Assembly: GCA_035456205.1 (NCBI GenBank)
Contig: DATIDQ010000013.1
Coordinates: 1 to 20,326 of the forward strand
Direction: 5' to 3'
Source: UBA7239 sp035456205
Lineage (GTDB): Bacteria; Pseudomonadota; Gammaproteobacteria; Pseudomonadales; UBA7239
Length of the DNA stretch: 20,326 bases
The notes below the pieces were generated by a model that did no database searches, was not told the DNA's origin, and saw only the letters and a list, made by a program, of their open reading frames with translations. Both the position numbers and the translations under genes were made by a program. The first letter of the stretch is position 1. The number at the start of each line of letters is the position of its first letter. Below, one piece after another: positions 7,832 through 15,629 of the stretch.

Positions 7832-10800
7832 GTGATCATTTCTGATCTGTCTATCAAACGCCCGGTTTTTGCCACGGTTATCAATATTGTTCTGGTGATT
7901 TTCGGCATTATTGCTTTTCAGGCCTTGCCACTCCGGGGCTATCCCGATATCGATCCGCCAGTGGTGTCTGTCGAGACGATCTATCCTGGCGCATCAGCGA
8001 ATGTGGTTGAATCAAAAATTACCCAGTTGTTGGAAGACCAGCTATCCGGTGTTGAAGGTTTGCGCGTATTGAGTTCTGAATCACGCGAAGGTAAATCGCA
8101 GATCAACATGGAATTCAATTTGTCACGTAATATCGATGCAGCGGCGAATGATGTGCGTGAGGCGGTTACGCGTGTGCTGGATCGATTGCCGGAAGAGGCC
8201 AAACCACCACAGGTCAACAAGTCGGATGCCGATTCATCGGTGATTGTATGGTTTGCCATATCTTCTACACAGATGAGCCAACTTGAATTAAGTGATTATG
8301 TCGATCGTTATGTGGTGGATCGTTTTAAAGTGGTAGATGGTGTTGCTCGTGTGCAGATTTGGGGCGAGCGTCGCTATGTGATGCGTATTACGCTGGATCG
8401 CGCAGCGATGGCTGCGCGAGGTATTACTGCTAACGATATTGAAAATGCATTGCGCGCGGAAAATGTCGAGTTGCCGGCGGGAAAAATTGAGTCGGTTGAC
8501 CGTGAATTTACAGTGCGTGTCGCGCGGGCTTTTAACAGTGCAGATGAATTTCGCCAACTGGTGTTGATGCGAGGCAAGCAATCCGTCAATGGCGAAGGGC
8601 ATCTGATCCGTTTGGGAGAAGTGGCGGCAGTCGAGTTGGCGGCGCGGGATGAAAAAACTGTATTTCGTGGATTGGTTGAACCCGGTGAACAGGGTAAAAA
8701 CATGGTGGGGATTGGTATCATCAAACAATCCAAGGCAAATACTGTTGATGTCACACGACAGGCGCGTGCGGTTGCTGCAGAAATACAGAAAACGTTACCC
8801 GATCATATGAAATTGAAAGTGACGTTCGACACGGCAGTGTTTCTTGAGCGTTCAGTGGAAGAGGTATACACCACGCTGGCATTGTCCATGATGTTGGTTG
8901 TGCTGGTCATTTATATTTTCCTTGGTAGTTGGCGTGCCACATTGATTCCTGCGCTGACTGTGCCGGTATCCATTATCGGGGCCTGCATTTTTGCCTGGTT
9001 GTTCGGATTCTCTATCAATATTCTCACTTTGATGGCGTGTGTATTGGCGATTGGTCTGGTGGTGGATGACGCAATCGTCGTATTGGAAAATGTACATCGG
9101 CGGATTGAGCGTGGTGAGCCGCCATTGCTGGCCGCTATTAACGGTAGCCGTGAAGTCGCGTTTGCTGTTATTGCAACGTCATTGGTATTGGTGGCGGTGT
9201 TCGTGCCGATTGTATTTATGGAAGGCAATATCAGCCGCTTGTTTGGTGAATTTGCACTGACGCTGGCTGCAGCTGTTGCCTGTTCCGCTTTTGTTGCGCT
9301 TACGCTGTGTGCCATGTTGTGTTCAAAGTGGTTGGTGCCAAATAGTGAAGTGGGTTTGGTGGCACGTGTATCGGAACGGTGGTTTGCACATATCGAAAAC
9401 AGTTACAGCAATAGTGTAGAAACTGCTATCAGGAAACCTTGGCTGGCAGTCGTTATATTATTGTTATCCAGTGTGTTGGTTGGGTTGTACTTTAATAAAA
9501 TTCCGCGTGAGTTTGATCCCGGCGAAGATCGTGGCATTTTTATTCTGATTGTACAGGGGCCTGAAGGTGCCAGTTTTGAAAATACACAAAAGGTGATGTT
9601 GGAAATCGAGCGGCGCTTGCAGCCAGAAATTGGTGGAGAGGCTATCGATACCATGTTGTTCCGTCTGCCTGGTTTTTTTGGCGGTGTGAATTCCGGTTTG
9701 GGGTTGGTAGTTCTGAAGCCATGGGAAGAACGCAAGAAAACCGGGGATCAGGTTATGGCGGATGTGCAAGCCATGCTGGCGGATATTCCCGGCATGCAGA
9801 TTTACAGTTTTATGCGAAAACCATTGGCGGCAGCCAGCGGTCAACCGTTGGAAATTGTCATTGAGGGTGATACGTATGAGGAATTATCACAGTGGTCCTC
9901 CCTGTTGTTGAAAGCGGCCTATGCCAACCCGAAAATATTACGTCCTGTGGTTGATTTGAAAGAAACCCAGCCACAATTCCAGGTAAAAATTGATCGCCAA
10001 CGCGCAGCAGATCTCGGCGTATCAGTAGGAAATATTGGTCGAACGCTAGAGACGTTATTAGGGGAGCGTGAAGTCACAACATTCTTTCAACGTGGTGAAG
10101 AATACGATGTGCTGCTACGTGGTGATGAAAAACAGTTTTCCAGTAAAACAGATATGCAGAATATTTATGTGCGCTCGGATCGTTCTGGTGAACTGGTGCC
10201 GTTGGCGAATCTGGTGACGGTAGATGAGACGGCCGGTGCGCGTTCATTGACGCGTTTTAACCGTATGCGTTCATTTACCTTGAGTGCTGGTCTTGCGCCG
10301 GGTTATGCCACGAGTGACGCGTTGGCATATTTTCATGAAGTGGTGGCAAAAGATTTGCCGCCGCAGGCCAGAATTGATTACAAGGGCCTGACACTGGAAT
10401 ACATCCGTTCCAGCGGTTCGATGTGGCTCGTGGTCGCTATTGCCTTGCTAATGGTGTATCTGGTGTTGGCTGCGCAATTCGAAAGTTTTATTCATCCGTT
10501 TATTATTTTGCTGACTGTACCCTTTGCATTATTGGGCGCACTGGCTGCACTGGATGTGATGGGGATGACCCTCAATGTTTATAGCCAGATCGCAATGATT
10601 ATGTTGATTGGTCTTGCTGCAAAAAATGGCATCCTGATGGTGGAGTTTGCTAATCAGTTGCGGGATCGCGGTATGGCGTTACAGGAAGCCATCCAGGCTG
10701 CAGCCACCCAGCGCCTGCGTCCGATCCTGATGACGTCACTGACTGCTGCCATCGGCGCATTGCCCTTGGTATTTAGCAGCGGTGCTGGTGCCAATAGCCG

Positions 10801-10969
10801 CATGATTATCGGGGTGGTGGTATTTGCCGGTGTTATTTTGTCGACGGTAATGACCTTGTTTATCGTGCCAACCATGTATGCCATGCTGGCGCGCAACACC
10901 GGGTCACCTGGGCGTATCGCGCAGGCAATACGGCAACTGCAGGGTGAAATGGGTAAAGACCCAAGCTGA
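7832..10969 (+). CDS. RND efflux pump inner-membrane transporter, HAE1/AcrB family
   Basis: This 1045-residue protein is a proton-driven exporter working as a trimer in the inner membrane; the length matches AcrB (1049). LSIKRPVFATVINIVL forms the first helix. PVVSVETIYPGASANVVE opens the first porter loop. The proton relay is intact: paired Asp412-Asp413 in GLVVDDAIVVLENV (fourth helix region) and Lys931 in GLAAKNGILMVEF. The second large loop spans about residues 560-860, and the last helices end at TLFIVPTMYAML. The GTG at 7832 is chosen because AGGGAAAT lies 9-13 bases upstream, right at the adaptor stop. The frame is open upstream to 7787, overlapping the adaptor gene. The gap to the adaptor is 4 bases, so the genes are coupled. 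Substrates cannot be predicted from sequence. No outer-membrane partner is encoded in the window. Confidence 0.93.
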   Translation: MIISDLSIKRPVFATVINIVLVIFGIIAFQALPLRGYPDIDPPVVSVETIYPGASANVVESKITQLLEDQLSGVEGLRVLSSESREGKSQINMEFNLSRNIDAAANDVREAVTRVLDRLPEEAKPPQVNKSDADSSVIVWFAISSTQMSQLELSDYVDRYVVDRFKVVDGVARVQIWGERRYVMRITLDRAAMAARGITANDIENALRAENVELPAGKIESVDREFTVRVARAFNSADEFRQLVLMRGKQSVNGEGHLIRLGEVAAVELAARDEKTVFRGLVEPGEQGKNMVGIGIIKQSKANTVDVTRQARAVAAEIQKTLPDHMKLKVTFDTAVFLERSVEEVYTTLALSMMLVVLVIYIFLGSWRATLIPALTVPVSIIGACIFAWLFGFSINILTLMACVLAIGLVVDDAIVVLENVHRRIERGEPPLLAAINGSREVAFAVIATSLVLVAVFVPIVFMEGNISRLFGEFALTLAAAVACSAFVALTLCAMLCSKWLVPNSEVGLVARVSERWFAHIENSYSNSVETAIRKPWLAVVILLLSSVLVGLYFNKIPREFDPGEDRGIFILIVQGPEGASFENTQKVMLEIERRLQPEIGGEAIDTMLFRLPGFFGGVNSGLGLVVLKPWEERKKTGDQVMADVQAMLADIPGMQIYSFMRKPLAAASGQPLEIVIEGDTYEELSQWSSLLLKAAYANPKILRPVVDLKETQPQFQVKIDRQRAADLGVSVGNIGRTLETLLGEREVTTFFQRGEEYDVLLRGDEKQFSSKTDMQNIYVRSDRSGELVPLANLVTVDETAGARSLTRFNRMRSFTLSAGLAPGYATSDALAYFHEVVAKDLPPQARIDYKGLTLEYIRSSGSMWLVVAIALLMVYLVLAAQFESFIHPFIILLTVPFALLGALAALDVMGMTLNVYSQIAMIMLIGLAAKNGILMVEFANQLRDRGMALQEAIQAAATQRLRPILMTSLTAAIGALPLVFSSGAGANSRMIIGVVVFAGVILSTVMTLFIVPTMYAMLARNTGSPGRIAQAIRQLQGEMGKDPS

Positions 10970-10994
10970 CGTGGCTTCCCAGCCCTAGTAAACT
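10966..10994 (+). promoter_or_regulatory. Possible leuC promoter overlapping the RND pump stop codon
   Basis: CTGACG (10966-10971) and TAAACT (10989-10994) are separated by 17 bases, with 4 of 6 consensus matches each. The predicted transcript would have a leader of about 30 bases before the leuC GTG. Only 60 bases separate the two genes and no terminator is visible between them. The match is modest. Confidence 0.35.
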
Positions 10995-11029
10995 GTACGC
11001 CCTGCTTTTTTCAGCTTTGAGGTGTCGCA

Positions 11030-12499
11030 GTGACCAGCTCGCTTGCTCCACATAACCCAAGAACCCCGTCGCCAAAAACTTTGTATGACAAATTATGGGA
11101 TGCTCATCTCGTGCAGCAGCGCGACGATGGTACGGCCCTGATTTACATCGACTGCCAGTTATTGCACGAAGTGACGTCGCCGCAGGCATTTGATGGCTTG
11201 CGTCTGGCTGGCCGTAAACCGTGGCGACTGGATGGCAATATCGCCACGCCTGACCACAACGTGCCTACTACGTTGAAAGAACGCAACGCAGGTGTTGCCG
11301 GTATTGAAGATGCGACGTCGCGTATCCAGGTGCAGACACTGGATGATAATTGCGATCGCTTCGGTATCACCGAATTCAAGATCAACGATGCGCGTCAGGG
11401 CATCGTGCATGTCATCGGCCCTGAAACGGGTGCCACATTGCCGGGTATGACGATTGTGTGTGGTGATTCGCATACATCAACGCACGGCGCGTTAGGTGCG
11501 TTGGCGCATGGCATCGGCACATCGGAAGTGGAACATGTACTTGCGACGCAATGCCTGATCCAGAAAAAAATGAAAAACATGCTGGTGAAAATCGACGGCA
11601 AGCTCGGCGCGTTTGTTACAGCAAAAGATGTTGTGTTGGCGGTGATTGGAAAAATTGGCACGGCAGGTGGCAATGGCTGTGCAATCGAATTCGGCGGCGA
11701 CGTGATACGCGCGATGTCAATGGAAGGCCGTATGACGGTTTGCAATATGGCGATTGAAGCGGGTGCGCGTGCCGGTATGGTCGCTGTTGATGATATTACG
11801 CTGGATTATGTACGCGGCCGCACTTACGCACCGAAAGCTGAACAGTGGGATAAAGCTGTTGCCGCCTGGCGCGATTTAAAAAGTGATGACGGTGCTGTGT
11901 TTGATGTGGTTGTTGAATTGCGTGGCGAAGATATCCAGCCGCAAGTGACTTGGGGGACATCGCCAGAAATGGTGTTGCCCGTGAATGCCAGTGTGCCGGA
12001 TCCAGCGAAAGAAACCGATGCTGTGAAACGTGAAGGTTATACGCGTGCCTTGCAGTACATGGGCTTGCACGCGAACCAATCGATTACTTCTATCAAACTG
12101 GATCGGGTATTTATTGGTTCCTGTACCAATTCACGTATCGAGGATTTGCGTGAAGCAGCGCAGGTAGCAAAAGGGCGTAAGGTCGCAGCTAATGTGAAGC
12201 AGGTGTTGATTGTTCCGGGTTCACAACCTGTAAAAAAACAGGCAGAAGCGGAAGGGTTGGATAAAATTTTTATCGAGGCCGGAATGGAATGGCGCGAGCC
12301 AGGGTGTTCCATGTGTCTGGCAATGAACGCAGACCGTTTAGGCAACGGTGAGCATTGTGCATCCACGTCCAACCGCAATTTTGAAGGGCGACAAGGTTTT
12401 GGTGGCCGTACACATCTGGTGAGTCCTGCGATGGCCGCTGCCGCTGCAGTGGCCGGACATTTTGTGGATGTGCGTGCGCTGATGGGAGATGCAATATGA
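11030..12499 (+). CDS. leuC: 3-isopropylmalate dehydratase large subunit
   Basis: LeuC pairs with LeuD to isomerise 2-isopropylmalate to 3-isopropylmalate in leucine synthesis; it is cytoplasmic and uses a 4Fe-4S cluster. The cluster cysteines are all present: Cys365 in FIGSCTNSR, and Cys426 and Cys429 in EPGCSMC. Aconitase-family motifs GDSHTSTHGALGALAHGIGT (145-164) and SNRNFEGRQG (447-456) are intact. The length is 489 residues against 466 in E. coli. The extra length includes an N-terminal extension of about 15 residues before KTLYDKLWDAHLV. GTG at 11030 is chosen because TTGAGGT lies about 8 bases before it. The stop overlaps the leuD start as ATGA, so the two subunits are translationally coupled. 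leuA is not in the window. Confidence 0.97.
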   Translation: MTSSLAPHNPRTPSPKTLYDKLWDAHLVQQRDDGTALIYIDCQLLHEVTSPQAFDGLRLAGRKPWRLDGNIATPDHNVPTTLKERNAGVAGIEDATSRIQVQTLDDNCDRFGITEFKINDARQGIVHVIGPETGATLPGMTIVCGDSHTSTHGALGALAHGIGTSEVEHVLATQCLIQKKMKNMLVKIDGKLGAFVTAKDVVLAVIGKIGTAGGNGCAIEFGGDVIRAMSMEGRMTVCNMAIEAGARAGMVAVDDITLDYVRGRTYAPKAEQWDKAVAAWRDLKSDDGAVFDVVVELRGEDIQPQVTWGTSPEMVLPVNASVPDPAKETDAVKREGYTRALQYMGLHANQSITSIKLDRVFIGSCTNSRIEDLREAAQVAKGRKVAANVKQVLIVPGSQPVKKQAEAEGLDKIFIEAGMEWREPGCSMCLAMNADRLGNGEHCASTSNRNFEGRQGFGGRTHLVSPAMAAAAAVAGHFVDVRALMGDAI

Positions 12500-13140
12500 A
12501 ACCGTTTAAAATTCATCAGGGTATTGTTGCGCCGATGGATCGTGCGAATGTCGATACAGATATGATTATTCCGAAGCAATTCCTGAAGTCGATCAGTCGC
12601 ACCGGTTTTGGTCCGAATCTGTTTGATGAATTGCGTTATCTCGATGTTGGTGAGCCCGGTATGGATAACAGTAAGCGTCCACGGAATCCGGATTTTGCTT
12701 TGAATTTTCCGCGTTATCAGGGTGCTTCGATCTTATTGGCGCGCGAAAATTTTGGCTGTGGTTCATCGCGTGAACACGCTCCCTGGGCATTGGAAGATTA
12801 TGGTTTCAGGGTGGTGATCGCGCCAAGCTTTGCAGATATCTTTTTCAATAACTGCTTCAAGAATGGCATGTTGCCGATTGTGTTGTCTCATGACGTTGTG
12901 GAGCAGTTGTTTCAGGAAATGTTTGCAACTGAAGGTTATCAGTTGATCGTGGATTTGCCGTCGCAACAGATAGTGACGCCATCCGGACAGCGTTTTGATT
13001 TTAGCGTGGATGAATTCCGTAAGCATTGCTTGTTGAATGGTCTGGATGATATCGGCCTGACCTTGCAAGATGCTACTGCGATTCGGGCATTTGAAGATAA
13101 ATACCGCCAGGCTTCGCCCTGGCTCTTTGGTCGTTGGTAG
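12496..13140 (+). CDS. leuD: 3-isopropylmalate dehydratase small subunit
   Basis: LeuD (214 residues; 201 in E. coli) is the swivel-domain partner of LeuC. It shows the family motifs VDTDMIIPKQFLK (residues 19-31), ILLARENFGCGSSREHAPWA (79-98, the substrate-contact loop) and APSFADIFFNNCFKNGMLPI. GGGAG lies about 8 bases before the ATG, inside the end of leuC. The 4-base overlap with leuC favours 1:1 synthesis. Its stop, TAG, runs into the ribosome site of leuB (TAGGAAACAGAG). Confidence 0.97.
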   Translation: MKPFKIHQGIVAPMDRANVDTDMIIPKQFLKSISRTGFGPNLFDELRYLDVGEPGMDNSKRPRNPDFALNFPRYQGASILLARENFGCGSSREHAPWALEDYGFRVVIAPSFADIFFNNCFKNGMLPIVLSHDVVEQLFQEMFATEGYQLIVDLPSQQIVTPSGQRFDFSVDEFRKHCLLNGLDDIGLTLQDATAIRAFEDKYRQASPWLFGRW

Positions 13141-13151
13141 GAAACAGAGAC

Positions 13152-14228
13152 GTGAGCAAAAAAATATTGATTCTGCCGGGTGATGGCATAGGCCCTGAAA
13201 TTGTTGAGCAAGCAGTGGCTGTGCTTGATGTAGTGAATAAAAAGTTTTCATTGGATTTGCAAACAGAGAATGGTTTGCTAGGCGGTGCAGCCATTGACGC
13301 GCACGGTGTGCCGTATCCCGATGTAACACACGAACAAGCGACAAAAGCCGATGCGATTTTACTGGGTGCAGTCGGTGGTCCTAAATGGGATCAGCTGGAT
13401 ACGGCTATCCGCCCGGAAAAAGGTTTGTTGGCGATTCGTTCGAAACTCGGTTTGTTTGGTAACTTGCGCCCGGCGATTTTGTATCCGCAACTGGCAGCGG
13501 CTTCATCGTTAAAGCCCGAGATTGTTGCGGGTCTGGATATTCTGATCGTACGTGAATTAACTGGCGGTTTATATTTCGGCGGCCCACGCGGTGTGCGTGT
13601 GCTGGAAAATGGCGAGCGCGAAGGTTTCAATACTGCAGTCTATCGTGAGAGTGAGATCGAACGTATTGGCAAGCTGGCTTTTGAACTGGCGCGCAAACGC
13701 AATAAAAAATTGTGTTCCATTGATAAAGCCAATGTGCTGGAAGTGACGGTGTTGTGGCGCGAAGTGATGGAGCGTATCAGTAAGGATTATCCAGATGTGC
13801 AGTTGTCACATATGTATGTAGATAACGCCGCGATGCAACTGGTGCGCGCACCGAAACAATTCGATGTCATGGTAACCGGCAATATGTTTGGCGATATTTT
13901 GTCTGACGAAGCTGCCATGTTGACAGGTTCCATCGGCATGCTTCCTTCTGCCTCTCTGGATATAAACGGCAAAGGGTTGTACGAGCCATGTCATGGTTCG
14001 GCGCCGGATATTGCAGGGCAAGGCGTCGCGAATCCCTTAGCAACCATTTTATCGGTCGCGATGATGCTGCGTTATTCACTCGCGGCGGCAGCAGCGGCTG
14101 ATGCAATCGAACAAGCCGTTGGCCGTGTGTTGGATCAGGGTTTGCGCACAGCAGATATCATGAGCGATGGCATGCAGAAAGTTGGTACAGGCGTGATGGG
14201 TGCGGCGGTAGTCGCGGCGCTGGCATAA
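13152..14228 (+). CDS. leuB: 3-isopropylmalate dehydrogenase
   Basis: LeuB oxidises and decarboxylates 3-isopropylmalate with NAD+ to give 2-oxoisocaproate. At 358 residues it matches the family's roughly 360. It begins SKKILILPGDGIGPEIV, as family members do. It has GLFGNLRPA and RELTGGLYFG (substrate arginines), and the metal- and substrate-binding signature NMFGDILSDEAAMLTGSIGM. The adenine-binding loop HGSAPDIAGQGVANPLATI is present. The GTG at 13152 is preferred because AGGAAACAGAG sits just upstream. A TTG at 13134 would add six residues and overlap leuD. It is third in leuC-leuD-leuB, 11 bases after leuD. Confidence 0.97.
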   Translation: MSKKILILPGDGIGPEIVEQAVAVLDVVNKKFSLDLQTENGLLGGAAIDAHGVPYPDVTHEQATKADAILLGAVGGPKWDQLDTAIRPEKGLLAIRSKLGLFGNLRPAILYPQLAAASSLKPEIVAGLDILIVRELTGGLYFGGPRGVRVLENGEREGFNTAVYRESEIERIGKLAFELARKRNKKLCSIDKANVLEVTVLWREVMERISKDYPDVQLSHMYVDNAAMQLVRAPKQFDVMVTGNMFGDILSDEAAMLTGSIGMLPSASLDINGKGLYEPCHGSAPDIAGQGVANPLATILSVAMMLRYSLAAAAAADAIEQAVGRVLDQGLRTADIMSDGMQKVGTGVMGAAVVAALA

Positions 14229-14270
14229 GCTAGAATATACGCAGTAAATAAATATGAACGTGGTGATGTT

Positions 14271-15386
14271 ATGAACAAGGTCGGTTTTGTCGGTTGGCGT
14301 GGAATGGTGGGTTCGGTGCTGATGCAGCGAATGCAGGAAGAGGATGATTTTCGCGATATCCAGCCATTTTTCTTCACAACTTCCCAGGTTGGCCAGGCCG
14401 GCCCTGCGATTGGCACGCCAACAGGCGCGCTGCTCGATGCTAATAGCGTTGAAGCACTGAGAGAAATGGATGTGATCGTGACCTGTCAGGGCGGTGATTA
14501 CACCAAAGCGATTTTTCCGAAACTGGAAGCTGCTGATTGGAAAGGTGTCTGGATTGATGCGGCTTCTGCGCTGCGTATGGATCCGGATGCCGTTATCGTG
14601 CTTGATCCGGTCAACAGCGATGTGATCGAACGTGCGCTGGATCACGGCCAGCGTAAATTTGTGGGTGGCAATTGCACCGTGAGCTTGATGCTGATGGCGT
14701 TGGGTGGTCTGTTTCGCGAAGGCTTGATCGAATGGATTTCATCCATGACATATCAGGCGGCCTCCGGTGCCGGCGCACAGAACATGCGTGAGTTGTTGAA
14801 GCAGATGCAGGTGTTGGGCAATGCAGTCGCTCCGGAACTGGCTGATCCGGCATCGGCCATTCTCGATATCGACCGCAAAGTGGCTGATGCCATGCGTGCA
14901 GCGGATTTTCCGACAGCGCAGTTTGGTGCGCCATTGGCAGGTAGCTTGATCCCGTGGATCGATACACGCCTGGATAACGGCCAGAGCCGCGAAGAGTGGA
15001 AAGGTCAGGCTGAGACCAACAAGATTCTTGGGCTGGATGGCGATTGCATCATCCCTATTGATGGTTTATGTGTGCGCATTGGGGCCATGCGTTGCCACAG
15101 TCAGGCGCTGACTATCAAGCTGAAGCGCGAAGTGCCGGTGTCTGAGGTTGAGGCGATCCTGGCTTCCGCCAACGACTGGGTCAAGGTTGTGCCGAACGAC
15201 AAACCAGTCAGTGTGCAGGAACTGACGCCGACGGCGGTGACTGGCACGCTGTCTGTGCCGGTGGGGCGTATTCGTACTCTGAATATGGGCAAGGAGTATT
15301 TGTCGGCGTTTACAGTGGGTGACCAGCTGCTGTGGGGAGCAGCCGAGCCCTTGCGCCGGATGCTGCGGATTGTCGTAGAGGGGTAG
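14271..15386 (+). CDS. asd: Aspartate-semialdehyde dehydrogenase
   Basis: Asd reduces aspartyl phosphate with NADPH to aspartate semialdehyde, the branch point to lysine, diaminopimelate, threonine and methionine. The 371 residues match the Gram-negative type (367 in E. coli). NADP-binding GFVGWRGMVGS is at 5-15. Catalytic Cys135 is in GGNCTVSLM and the catalytic His276 in RCHSQAL. SGAGAQNM (165-172) is the usual phosphate/substrate loop. The start has a GGTGA ribosome site. The 42-base gap after leuB holds TAGAAT (14231-14236), a possible -10, but no convincing -35 is seen, so asd may be read from leuC or from its own start. Pseudomonas carries a second asd-like gene between asd and fimV; here it is absent. 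Confidence 0.97.
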   Translation: MNKVGFVGWRGMVGSVLMQRMQEEDDFRDIQPFFFTTSQVGQAGPAIGTPTGALLDANSVEALREMDVIVTCQGGDYTKAIFPKLEAADWKGVWIDAASALRMDPDAVIVLDPVNSDVIERALDHGQRKFVGGNCTVSLMLMALGGLFREGLIEWISSMTYQAASGAGAQNMRELLKQMQVLGNAVAPELADPASAILDIDRKVADAMRAADFPTAQFGAPLAGSLIPWIDTRLDNGQSREEWKGQAETNKILGLDGDCIIPIDGLCVRIGAMRCHSQALTIKLKREVPVSEVEAILASANDWVKVVPNDKPVSVQELTPTAVTGTLSVPVGRIRTLNMGKEYLSAFTVGDQLLWGAAEPLRRMLRIVVEG

Positions 15387-15407
15387 TCTCCCCTGGAAGG
15401 CGACAAT

Positions 15408-15450
15408 GGGGTCACAGGATGTGATCCCCGTGGCAAAACCAACATTTTTT
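15408..15450 (+). terminator. Terminator-like hairpin after asd
   Basis: GGGGTCACA (15408-15416) pairs with TGTGATCCCC (15420-15429) across a 3-base loop, with one bulged base. A run of six T lies at 15445-15450, about 15 bases past the stem, farther than in a standard intrinsic terminator. A shorter AGGGG/CCCCT hairpin overlaps the asd stop just upstream. The site probably closes the leu-asd unit. Confidence 0.35.
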
Positions 15451-15629
15451 CTCTAAAAACTCTATTGATGCCATAGGGTTACATGGATAATTGAACCTGT
15501 ATTCTAGTTTTTTGTATTTGTATCCTGTAAAGTCACGCGAGCTTGGTGTATTCAGGCTGCTGCCAATGGTAGTGGCAGCGTCGCTCAAACCACAGAAAAC
15601 GCCTTAATGGCGATTAAAGGGCAGGTCGT
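15451..15629 (+). promoter_or_regulatory. fimV leader region: AT-rich promoter area and two inverted repeats
   Basis: The first 80 bases are AT-rich, unlike the flanking genes. They contain TTGAAC (15491-15496) with TATTTG 18 bases on, a weak promoter candidate. A perfect 7-bp inverted repeat, GCTGCCA/TGGCAGC with a 7-base loop, lies at 15559-15579. A second pairing, CCTTAAT (15602-15608) with ATTAAAGG (15613-15620), has one bulge and would cover the AAAGG part of the fimV ribosome site. No gene is seen in this gap. Confidence 0.4.

Noticed and set aside
10951..10962. GGGTAAAGACCC small inverted repeat at the end of the RND pump gene
   Set aside because: It is a four-pair stem with no T-run, inside the coding region; not a terminator.
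12037..12579. Open frame of 180 codons on the minus strand across the leuC/leuD junction
   Set aside because: It lies opposite two clearly conserved genes, has no recognisable domain and no convincing ribosome site.
14254..14274. Six-codon frame (ATG AAC GTG GTG ATG TTA TGA) whose stop overlaps the asd start
   Set aside because: It is too short to judge, has no ribosome site of its own, and offers no amino-acid pattern typical of a leader peptide.
14076..14645. Open frame of 189 codons on the minus strand across leuB and asd
   Set aside because: It is a shadow of two enzymes with intact catalytic motifs; composition and start give no support.
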